A program made the position numbers and the translations under genes. Below are positions 25,509 through 33,628 of a stretch of DNA of 64,000 nucleotides, piece after piece. This stretch comes from Tyto alba (lineage: Eukaryota; Chordata; Aves; Strigiformes; Tytonidae). The notes under the pieces were generated by a model that worked only from the letters and a program-made list of their open reading frames with translations, was not told where the DNA came from and ran no database searches. Every line of letters starts with the position of its first letter. Positions within the stretch are counted from its first letter, which is position 1. The DNA is taken from positions 14,997,518 to 15,061,517 of the forward strand of contig NW_024881313.1 of assembly GCF_018691265.1 (NCBI RefSeq). The letters run 5' to 3'.

Positions 25509-27133
25509 CTAGAGTCATAAAGAGGATTATAAAGTGAACATTAGAAGTGGCTAAAGAAATCTCTGAATTGATAAATTAACTAACAACCAGGCACATAGGA
25601 CACACACGACAGCAGTGCTATCTACGCAGTTTCAATAAATGACTAACTTTAGAAAATAGCATAGCCTGAATTTACACTGCCTTGCCACACCTTGTATGAG
25701 GGATTTACTATAGTTTTGTATTTGAGAAGATTTATGGGGGCACTGCTGGATTTATGCTACCAAAGCGTAATCTCCAAATTGGGAGATTTCATTTTAAGTG
25801 ACCAAATTTTAGACCCATGAACCCCAAGTGACTCATACGGACCCACACCTGTCAGATTCTGTTAGTGAGAGCCTAAAACGGGACCAGCGGAGGACTGGCA
25901 GAGGTCAGCCCTACTGGTACAAACTAACAGATCCAGAGTAAGTCAAAGGACAGTTTTTAATCAGTCCAGACTACTTGATGGTATAATTGCAAATTCAGTG
26001 ACAATAAAGCAATGCTCTTTTACAGATTTTTGATACTGTCACTCTGTTACCACTGTCAGAACTTCTTGTACAACAGCCTGAAATGATGTGTGTTCATTCC
26101 AGCAACTTTTGGCCTTATATTCTTTCATCCTCTGTGCACAAAGCTCGTCAAGTTTTGCCATCGTGGCAACTGAGGTGAGGTATTTCATTTGGTATGTATT
26201 TTGGACCCAGTTCAGTGCTAGATGAAATCCATAATAAAAGTCATGGATTTCTAAAGGCGCAGGATTAAGTTTGCTACCTTCAGGACAAAGCACGTATTTA
26301 ATTTCATTAAACTAATTTAGTTAGACATAACCTAAAGCAAATACCTAGTTGACCATACAGATATACTCTCACTAATAGCTTCCAATATGTTTATCAGCAT
26401 ACTACAACCTAAGAAATCTTCCAGAGCTACCTATCAGTACTATGGAATTTTCGTTTTCAGAATATACAAAAAAAATACATGATAACTACACACTACCCAG
26501 GTAAGGATGTGAACTTCAGAACATCACTTTACAAAAAGCAGCAATGATGCAGAAGCAAATCAGAAAAGCAGATATCAGCAATATGAAAGAACATTACAAC
26601 TATATTATTCAACTCTTCTTATTTACGGTTACTTTTACAGTAGCCTTTAACAATACAGTTTCAGCCTAGCTGCCGAGAGCTTTTTCAAGCCATCTTTGGA
26701 GGCACATGTTATGAAAGATCCTCAAAGCCAGCTTTGTCTATTCAGATTTGATAGAGTTTATCCATATACCATATTGTTCAAAGACTACGTCTTTATGTCT
26801 CAACTTTCTCTTGTGCACTTTGATGCACTTTTTCCACTGTGGGCAGCTGGAAAAAATGTTTTTCAAACCATCACTTGGAGTGCTAGGCTGCTGTCTGAAC
26901 TCGACCGCATCTGCTCAGGCACAATGATCATAATTAGGTTGGTAAGTTATTGCTGGGGCAGAATTTGGTACATGGGTAACTTGGTTCCTTTTTAATGAAA
27001 TGGTACCTGCAAGCTTCTACAGGTGCATTAATTTAACCTCACATCAATGCCTAAACTTAGTTTTTTTCTTTTGGTCTTCCAACAACTGCTGTTCAAAAAT
27101 CACAAACAAATGAACGTCAATCTAAATCCTTAC
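25509..27133 (-). other. COL1A2 intron 4
   Basis: 1625 nt. It contains an 84-codon sense-strand open frame (26039-26293) without a recognised domain, and at 26700-26900 a minus-strand stretch whose translation faintly resembles the C-end of a mariner transposase (see findings). No firm element call. Confidence 0.5.
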
Positions 27134-27169
27134 CCTTTCTCCCTGCGGCCCTTTGTCTCCTCTAGGGCC
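27134..27169 (-). CDS. COL1A2: COL1A2 exon 4
   Basis: Thirty-six nt coding GPRGDKGPQGER (34-45), the start of the short triple helix of the N-propeptide. Human has GPAGDRGPRGER. It contains an RGD triplet at residues 36-38. Donor GTAAGG, acceptor CAG. Confidence 0.96.
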
Positions 27170-27844
27170 CTGCTGGAAGAAAATAATGAGTTACTGTGGA
27201 AATTTTCCAGGGTGATACAGGGAAACAGATACATTAAAAATAGTTAGTGTACATAAAAAAGGGAAAGAAGACTGCACATACAGGTCTGATGATAGCAATT
27301 TTCCACAGACAGTGTATTCTTTTTCCACAATAAGCTACTGGAAATAGATCACTCACTGTCATTACTACATCAGTTAAAAGTACCACTGCACAGTCTGCTG
27401 ATATACTTGCAAAGTTGGTTTTAGTCTCTACCGAATAAATGGCTCTAATTTAACAGTAGTGACTTTTAGAAATAAAACAGAATCTATTTAGCCTTTTAGA
27501 CCTGTACAGATATTGCTGTACTGTTCAATTCATTTAAATCTTTACAAAGGAAGTTTGGCTGAACAAGAATGCTACTTTGATGCAGTTTAATTCTGGGTAG
27601 GCTTAATTCTCCTCTTGAGTAAAGCAGCTTAAATTCAATATTTGAATTTACCCTGGTAAGATGTTGCACCACCCATTGTTCTCTCCTTTTTATTTCCTAC
27701 TCATCTCAGTGCTAATGCTATTCTCAGGGAACACTGGAAATAATGACTGTAGTCAGTTTTCCTTTCATCCAATATTCAACAAAATATAAATCTGCCTATC
27801 TGATATCATCTCCATTTCCACACAAGAAAAACAAAAAGGCTTAC
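27170..27844 (-). other. COL1A2 intron 3
   Basis: 675 nt, AT-rich. No feature recognised. Confidence 0.6.
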
Positions 27845-27862
27845 CTTACGCCCTGCAGGTGC
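27845..27862 (-). CDS. COL1A2: COL1A2 exon 3 (18 nt)
   Basis: Codes APAGRK (residues 28-33), the non-collagenous lead-in to the propeptide helix. Acceptor TTCCAG, donor GTAAGC. One codon longer than the human exon as I recall it (15 nt, ETVRK), and like the chicken protein. It also has an internal CTGCAG that could act as a cryptic acceptor. Confidence 0.9.
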
Positions 27863-28481
27863 CTGGAAAATATAAAGAAAATTATTTTTAAAAAGATGCA
27901 ATTTCTCCCAATATTTTAAACTAAAATAATGTGCAAACTTAGACTCATCTTCTTTCATAACTGTAATTTTTCTCAGTACAGTATATTTAAGTAAGCCCTA
28001 TGGTTTTAAATTACTAGGTTTTAAAATATACAGTACTATGGTTTTAAAATACACGTAACTACATTAGAACATTCTGTTGAAGACTGACAATTTTGTACCT
28101 ATTACAGCCTACAAAACTGGCATAAAAAGTCACACCTGAGTTCTTTCATAATCCTTCTGTGCAATGAAATTTAGACTGTAAGACTGGCTTTAAAGTAGAG
28201 TCCTCTCCAGTGCAAACTGCCAGATATAAATCCAAACACCACTGCTCCGTTACTTTCTCCTCATGGTCTTTACACCTATGAAGGCAGTCTCTTAAAAAGG
28301 ACGTCCCACTTGAGAAATTGGGGTGGGTTCCTTTCTGGACAGTCCCTTCAGGATTTAATCGGTATCTTTCCATGACCATCTTGGGAATTAATGTTAGTGA
28401 ATAATACTGCCATGAAAATGAATCTAGCCTGTTAATTGAAGTTCAGTGTTGCACATTAGATAAAAAAATAATTATACTGAC
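27863..28481 (-). other. COL1A2 intron 2, possible site of an alternative promoter/first exon
   Basis: 619 nt. In chick, a cartilage-specific promoter inside intron 2 of COL1A2 has been described, giving an mRNA in which exons 1 and 2 are replaced by a new first exon and collagen is not translated. Here the intron has a sense-strand open frame of 77 codons (28379-28146) closed 6 nt before a good donor CTCAG|GTGTGA (28136/28135), and another possible donor ATAG|GTACAA at 28099/28098. This is compatible with, but does not prove, a homologous exon. Confidence 0.35.
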
Positions 28482-28492
28482 CTCACTCACAT
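28482..28492 (-). CDS. COL1A2: COL1A2 exon 2 (11-nt microexon)
   Basis: ATGTGAGTGAG between acceptor TTTTTCCAG and donor GTCAGT. With the last base of exon 1 it codes His24-Val-Ser-Glu27 and restores phase 0. Eleven nt is the size known for exon 2 of vertebrate COL1A2. The exon itself contains GTGAGT, a better donor match than the real one, so accurate splicing needs selection against that site. Confidence 0.9.
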
Positions 28493-29394
28493 CTGGAAAA
28501 AGAAGGGAAAGAAAAAAAAAGAGATAATTAAAGTGTGGATGCATTTATTTTACAAGTTTTACATTCCAATGCTTTTTTTTTTTCTTAACACAAGAAACAT
28601 CTTCTTAATACAATTTCTTACTTATTAGGTATTTATCTTAAACTGCAAAGACACACAGTTGACACTGCTATGTATTTAAAACTCAAAATAGACTTGATAA
28701 TTAAATTAAAACAAGTAATATGGTTGATACAATAAAAAGGCGGGTATCTTCTATAAACCTGCTCTAAATGTGCTTAAACATGTCTCCATAGAGAAAAAAA
28801 TCCACATACATATTTTCACGTATGTGTGCATGCAACAGATTAATAAATCCAGACAGGCATGTGAGGATACTAAATTGCAGGAGTAATCTTAAATTTTAAT
28901 ATAAAGGGCCCCATCTCACTTTTTATGGGGAATGGTTCTACCCAAATATACCTATTTCCACAATTTCCGGTTAAATGGGATAGTGTGTAACAGAGAACAG
29001 TCTGAAGTTATTAAACACTAAATAACTTTCTCTTTGTATGTTATTTAATACCGAGTACACTCTTGTTAATTAGTTGGAGATACTAATTTTCAAAACTCCG
29101 CTTCCTGAATTTCAAGCAATTAAAGTTCTATTTTGGCTGAAACTTACCATGGTAAAAAGGTCTCACATCACACTTTAATGCCAGCAGTTCGACAATATTA
29201 CCAGCTAACAGGTTGTTGTGTGTTTTTCCACAAAGTGTCACTCTGGCAGTGAATGATCACACTGAATTCAGATGGTCCATACAGCCCAGCAAAACAGTAA
29301 CAATACTGAAGTGCTCAACGCTATACAGCACTGAGACACCGACTTAATATAAAATTAAAACATTACTGCCCCCAGGTGATGATGGCAATGGCGA
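28493..29394 (-). other. COL1A2 intron 1, 3' AT-rich part
   Basis: About 900 nt of AT-rich DNA between exon 2 and the GC-rich island. Two T runs near 28568. No feature recognised. Confidence 0.6.
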
Positions 29395-30480
29395 CTACAC
29401 TACCTTATTTCGGTAAAAGCGGGCCCGGTCGGTACGGCGGGATCCCCGCACGACCCGCTCCGTCTCCTCTGCCTTTGCGGAGGCGCTGTCGCCGCCGCCC
29501 GTCACCGGGGGGGTGGTTGGGGGGGGGGGGGGGGAATGTCCCGGGGTGGGGCGGCCACGGTGCGCCGGGACATGCCGCAAGCCCGGCCGCCCCGCCACGG
29601 GCCCTGGGGCCTCCTCCGGGCCACGGCCCCCGCCCCGCCGCCCCCCGCCCCGGCCCGGCCTCGCTGCTGGCAGCGGCGGCGGGGGCGAGGCGGGGCGCAG
29701 CCGGCGGCGGGCGGGCGGCACCGTGGCGGGAGCTCCGAGCGCCAGGAGCGGGCAGCGCAGGGCAGCTCCCTCCCGCCTCCGCCTCGGAACGCGGCCAAGC
29801 CCCGGGTCGGAGCCGGTCCCGCATAGGAACGGCGGCGAGGGGCTTAAGGCCGAGGGGGGGGGGGGGGGGGGGGGGGGGCACTTCACAGGATGCTGCCGCC
29901 CAGCAGGGAGGCGAGGGGAAGGCTCCGCTTCTCCCCCAGCCAAATGCGTGGGGCGCGTTTGTTCCTCACCGCGCAGTGTGTAGGGGGAGCTGCATTTCTC
30001 CGGCAGCGAGGGGGGAGCCTAAATCCTCCTCCCAGCGGGGAGCCGCGCTGCACCCTCGGGGAGGCCCATTCCCTTTTCGCACTGGAGGAAAGCGGGACTC
30101 CTTCCCTGCCTCCCTCCTCCTGCCTCGTACGGTCATTCCCTCCCCGGGGAGGGCGGGCTCAGGGTGCGGGGAGCCCCCGCGCTGGGTCGGGGGGCGGCAC
30201 GACGCGCCTCAGCGGCCTCGCGCCGCCTCCAGGGGGCGCCGCCGGGCGCGAGCGGAGGCGGCGGGTGGGGCGGGTGGGAGGGGGTCCCGCAGCCAGCCGC
30301 CCGCCGCCCGAACGGCCCCGCCGCCCGCACCGCCTGCCCTCGCCGGGAAGGGGCGAGCCGCCGCTCTCCCGTTGCGCCCGGCTCCCCCGCTCCGGAAAGC
30401 GCGTGAAGTCCCACAAAAGGGCAGCCCGGATTCTTCCGCTCGCCGTCAACACTCTCCTCCTAGTCTTTAAGCATCTGCGG
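29395..30480. promoter_or_regulatory. CpG-rich island in 5' half of intron 1
   Basis: About 1.1 kb of very GC-rich, CpG-dense DNA with sharp borders against AT-rich sequence. G tracts on the plus strand at 29519-29534 (16) and 29854-29878 (25) can form G-quadruplexes. Open frames of 80-360 codons on both strands come from the lack of AT-rich stop codons and show no domain. Known: intron 1 of COL1A2 holds regulatory elements in mammals. A role as enhancer or as promoter of antisense RNA is inference. Confidence 0.7.
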
Positions 30481-30533
30481 TTGAGTTAGGGCTTTGCATT
30501 CTCCTTTGGATACGAGCCCGTCTGTCTTTTTTA

Positions 30534-30572
30534 TTTTTTTTTTTTTTTTGGGGGGGGGGGGGGTGGGGGGGG
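30534..30572. repeat. T16-G14-T-G8 homopolymer block
   Basis: Plus strand shows T x16 (30534-30549), directly followed by G x14 (30550-30563), one T, and G x8. On the gene's coding strand this is C8-A-C14-A16. It lies in intron 1, 220 nt from the exon 1 donor. Run lengths may be unreliable in assembly. Confidence 0.8.
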
Positions 30573-30791
30573 ATCTCGTTGGCCTTTTGCCATCCTATTT
30601 ATGAGGAAAAAGAAAACGGCAGCTAGATCCTGATCTGGGACGGAGGCATCAAGTCTGACGAGATGGGTCTCTACCGCCTGGGAAGCTGCAGCTCCCCGCA
30701 GACCACCGTGCGCGGGGAAGACGTCAGGACAGAGCGCAGGACAGCCACCCCCTAACACCACCCATGCCACAAACAAGCTAAAAGCACTTAC

Positions 30792-30861
30792 GTTGGCCTG
30801 TTGCTAGGTATGAAGTTACTGCAAGCAGCAACAAAATCCGTGTATCCACAAAGCTGAGCAT
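30792..30861 (-). CDS. COL1A2: COL1A2 exon 1 coding part: signal peptide
   Basis: Seventy coding bases (23 codons plus 1 nt), the same length as in human, then donor GTAAGT. The peptide reads MLSFVDTRILLLLAVTSYLA followed by TGQ. It is a typical signal peptide: short charged n-region, a Leu-rich core, and a small-residue end (ATG) before Gln23, the expected start of the propeptide. This ATG is chosen because it sits in the conserved stem-loop and gives the known collagen N-terminus. Confidence 0.97.
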
Positions 30862-30880
30862 GTCTAGTTGCAAGACATGC
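30858..30880 (-). promoter_or_regulatory. Start-codon stem-loop of type I collagen mRNA (5' SL)
   Basis: GCATGTCT (30880-30873) pairs perfectly with AGACATGC (30865-30858), leaving a 7-nt loop. The 3' arm contains the initiating ATG and the 5' arm contains the uORF 2 ATG. Known from the family: alpha1(I), alpha2(I) and alpha1(III) mRNAs share a hairpin around the start codon, bound by LARP6, which coordinates translation of the two type I chains. The pairing is seen in this sequence; binding is inferred from conservation. Confidence 0.85.
30864..30878 (-). other. Upstream ORF 2 in COL1A2 leader (4 codons)
   Basis: ATG TCT TGC AAC TAG, encoding MSCN, stops only 2 nt before the main ATG at 30861. 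The human leader has the same arrangement (ATG TCT .. .. TAG just before the start). The whole uORF lies inside the start-codon hairpin, so ribosome passage and hairpin folding are coupled. Reinitiation at the main ATG across such a short gap is possible but unproven. Confidence 0.75.
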
Positions 30881-30921
30881 AGACTCCTTGTGGTGCAGAG
30901 CCCCTGGTCGGTGGTTAGCTA

Positions 30922-30942
30922 TTACCTATGGGACGCAGGCAT
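30922..30942 (-). other. Upstream ORF 1 in COL1A2 leader (6 codons)
   Basis: ATG at 30942-30940 followed by CCT GCG TCC CAT AGG and the stop TAA, encoding MPASHR. Mammalian COL1A2 leaders have a six-codon uORF at the same place (M-P-A-P-A-R type), so position and length seem conserved while the sequence drifts. Role inferred: it lowers or gates initiation at the main ATG. Confidence 0.75.
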
Positions 30943-31020
30943 ACAGTCTTGAGGAGTTACTCCAACCTTAGCAGAAACCTGCTGCCCGGGATGCTAAATT
31001 AATCAAGCCCCGGTCCGCCC

Positions 31021-31028
31021 TATTTATA
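31021..31028 (-). promoter_or_regulatory. TATA box of COL1A2
   Basis: TATAAATA on the coding (minus) strand, followed at once by GGGCGG, a GC-box core. Same TATAAATAGGGCGG arrangement as the mammalian COL1A2 core promoter. It places the start of transcription near 30990-30998. Confidence 0.9.
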
Positions 31029-31072
31029 CCGCAGGAGGGTCCCGGGGCCGAGAGTCACCGGCGGCGGCGCAG

Positions 31073-31077
31073 CCAAT
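31073..31077 (-). promoter_or_regulatory. Reversed CCAAT box (CBF/NF-Y site)
   Basis: CCAAT reads on the plus strand, so the coding strand has ATTGG, about 80 bp upstream of the inferred start. Type I collagen promoters carry a reversed CCAAT box at about -80 that binds CBF/NF-Y. Distance and orientation both fit. Confidence 0.85.
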
Positions 31078-31117
31078 GGGCGCGCGGCGGCTGCGGGGCC
31101 CGCGCGGCTCCCAGGCA

Positions 31118-31125
31118 GTCACGTG
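31118..31125. promoter_or_regulatory. E-box GTCACGTG upstream of CCAAT
   Basis: Palindromic CACGTG core (31120-31125) with GT in front, a USF/TFE/MITF type site, at about -125. A GTGTCT, whose GTCT is the Smad core, follows at 31130-31135. Function is not shown by sequence alone. Confidence 0.4.
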
Positions 31126-31287
31126 CCCCGTGTCTCCGGCCCGCGGCGGCAGCCTTGGCAGCGGCAGGGGGGGGGGTGAGGGGGGGGCGCGGGGGGGGGG
31201 GGGGGGCGGCGACGGTAAATTGGTTCCATGCTTTGAGGACGTGGACACTTTGAGGCTTTCGGAAGGAAAATCTGACTCGTCGTCTCG

Positions 31288-31289
<2 letters not shown>

Positions 31290-31325
<36 letters not shown>
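31290..31325. repeat. T36 homopolymer (A36 on coding strand) at about -300
   Basis: Thirty-six consecutive T on the plus strand in the middle of the CpG island, about 295-330 bp upstream of the inferred start. Such a rigid A/T tract would exclude nucleosomes. The length is likely polymorphic. Confidence 0.9.
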
Positions 31326-31328
<3 letters not shown>

Positions 31329-33584
31329 CGTCCCCCGCCCCTCGCCCTGCTTTTCTGGGCTGCGCGGCCGGCAGCCTTGCCGGGCGGCCGGCTGGCAGCG
31401 GCCGGGAGGGCGCTCCGAGGGGTTTCAAAGCGGGAGCTGTCCAGGGCCTGCGGAGCCTCCCGCTCCGCTCGGGTGGCGGCGGCGAAGCGGCCGGGGGAGC
31501 CGGCAGGAGGCTGGAGCCGCTGCTCCAGCTCTTCCCTCGCCGCGCCGCCGCAACCGACGGCAAAAGGCGACGCTCCCCCCTCACCGGAGAGCTGCCCTGT
31601 TATCCCGGTCCCCCCCTCATTTCCCCGCAGGCAGCCGGCGTGGGTGCTCGGCTCCCCGCGGCGGGCAGGGGGACAGCGGCACCCCCACCCGCCCGCTCGC
31701 AGCCCACCCCCTTCGCGTCCCGGCGGTTTGCTCTCCCCAGGGAGGTCTCTCCGGCAAGGCGGGGGGGGGGGGGCGGGCAGAGAGCCTCGAGTTTCTCCTC
31801 CCGGCTTCGCGGCCGCTCGGGCAGTGTGCGTGTGCGTGGGGGCAGCCCGGGGCGTCTCGGCAGCCGGCCGGCCCGTTAAACGGAGCCTCACGGCGGCTCT
31901 CCGGCGGAGGGCGGGCGCCGCCGGCTGCTCCCCTTCCCGCCGGCCACCCGCGCCCCCAGCTGAGGGGAAAGCTGGCGGGGTTGCTTGCCACGTCTGTCCG
32001 GCAGCCGGCTTCTCCTTTCTCGGGGGGGGGGGGGGGGGGGGGGGGGGGATAGGGGGGGCGCTGCCTGCCCCACGGCGCTCAGGGAGGCCGAGGGGTAAGG
32101 AGCTGCCCGCGCCCTCCCTCTGAGGGAGAGGCCGCCCCTCAGGGCGGGCAGCGGGGCCCCGTCTTCCTTCCCCGGGCGCCTCGGCCCCAGGGACCGGGGT
32201 CAGGGGGGCTGCAGTCACTTGGGGTCGCCCTCCTCGGCCCCGCCGGCCTCTGGCCCGCGGCGGCTGAGGGGAGCTGACGTGGTCCCGCCGGCCGGGCCAA
32301 GCGGCGGCCGCGGCCAGCCCGGCTCCCCGCCCAGGGGCTCCTCCGGGGCGGGCAGCCGGCCCCCTCCCGGGCCCCCTCTGCTCGCTGAAGGGAGTCCCGG
32401 GCAGAGGTAACGGCGAAGGCGAGCGGGAGCCCCGCCTCAGAGCGGCCCCCCCCCCCCCCCCCCCCCGCCTCTCCGGGGCGGAAGGGGCGAGGAGGGCGCC
32501 GCGGGACGCGGTGTTGGCTCCCTCTCCCTTTTCCCCCCAGCCCCTGGGTGCGGGTCGCCAAGCAGGCGGATCCCGCTCAGAGACACTGCCCAGCCGCAAG
32601 GAGCCACCGCGCTGGCGGGCGGAGCGGGGGGCTCCCGGCAGCCGGGCCGGCGGGATCGCACCGCCTCCGCCCCCCCCCGCCCGCCGAGCGGAGGGGGTCG
32701 TTCTCCCTCAGCCCGTGTTTGGGGAGAGGCAGTGGGTGTATCCAGCCCGTATTTATAAGCTGCCTTCGGCGGGGGAGGTATCCAGAAAGCATGGGGAAGA
32801 CGGGACGTGGGCGTCCATCTGAGGGGGGACCCCACAGAGGTTGTGTCCCACGGGCGCTGCCACACCGGGCGCCACTGAAAGCAGGAGCCCTGCGCCACGC
32901 TGCCACTCGTGTCAGGGAGGGCTGGCCGTGCCCAGGCTGAACAGCTCGCCCGAAGCCGCCTTCGGGATGTTCCCTCGCAATCAAGAGTTTCGACAAAATG
33001 GGTAACATGTACGACAGACAGCACACGGAATTAAACTGCGGGTGGAATTAGACCTGCAGTTTGGATTAAAAAACCCTCAGCATGAGGAAGAGGTGGTCCA
33101 GCAAAAATAGGTCTGACCGCAAAATAGGAGCCCAACAGATGATGACAGATTGAAACATTGCAATGAAAAAATAGGGCATAAACAGTACATAAGTACTCTT
33201 TCAGATTGTATTTCATGTGAACGGTATCAAGTTAAATCAAGTAGGATTTAAAATCAATCTGGGCAGCAAAGTTAACTAAAGTTTATACCAGCATAAAACT
33301 AAAATAGCTCAGTGAGCCTCAAATAAGTTGAAATAGTAATTGAAATTAGACCCAAAGCACTGAGGCTCAAGTCTGAGTATTTCCCGATACCCCACTTCCA
33401 ATGAATAGTAGTGAGTTTTTTTAAACTTGTCCCCAGAATTCAATCATTTCACTCTGTAGTCATCAGCAGAACATTTATTGACTGATTATGATAGTAAATA
33501 CACTATTTTGAGACAAAATCTGTTCTAATTGCATATATATAATGTCAGACAACCATTGCTTGCCTATTTTTGTACATGTTTGTA

Positions 33585-33628
33585 TATTCCATTAGTAGAA
33601 ACGATAGCCCTTTTCTACTAATGGAATA
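33585..33628. repeat. Perfect 17-bp inverted repeat with 10-nt loop
   Basis: TATTCCATTAGTAGAAA at 33585-33601 is the exact reverse complement of 33612-33628, separated by CGATAGCCCT. A shorter complementary pair (TACATGT-like, left near 33572 and right near 33653) flanks it. It may be a hairpin RNA source, a mobile-element remnant or a template-switch product. Confidence 0.9.

Larger units (their letters stand above)
30862..30995 (-). other. COL1A2: COL1A2 5' UTR (exon 1 leader)
   Basis: Leader of roughly 134 nt between the inferred start of transcription and the ATG at 30861. The upstream limit is an estimate, about 26-33 nt downstream of the TATA box. The sequence resembles the mammalian COL1A2 leader over long stretches (GGCAGCAGG, GCTAAG..TTGGAG, GGGGCTCTGC, CAAGGAGTCTGCATG). 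It holds two short upstream ORFs and half of a hairpin that folds over the start codon, so translation is probably controlled here. The exact cap site needs 5' end data. Confidence 0.85.
31029..32950. promoter_or_regulatory. GC-rich CpG island upstream of COL1A2
   Basis: About 1.9 kb of CpG-dense DNA covering roughly -30 to -1950 relative to the inferred start. Contains GC-boxes and homopolymers: G10 and G16 near 31167-31206, G13 at 31761-31773, G27 at 32022-32048, C21 at 32446-32466. Many long open frames on both strands (up to 514 codons) are artefacts of composition. I see no exon structure for a second gene. TTGGCA half-sites of NF1 type occur near 31154-31163. Confidence 0.7.

Noticed and set aside
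26039..26293. 84-codon frame in intron 4, sense strand
   Set aside because: Its first codon is GTG rather than ATG, and it shows no domain or splice signals; could be part of a decayed element but nothing supports a gene.
29376..30470. 364-codon open frame on the plus strand in intron 1, with other long frames overlapping on both strands
   Set aside because: Composition artefact of a CpG island: Ala/Arg/Gly/Pro-rich translation, homopolymer-driven, open in several frames at once, no domain, no splice-consistent structure.
31055..32599. 514-codon minus-strand open frame upstream of COL1A2
   Set aside because: Runs through the A36 tract (poly-Lys) and C tracts (poly-Pro/Gly), overlaps the TATA and CCAAT promoter elements, and has no recognisable domain.
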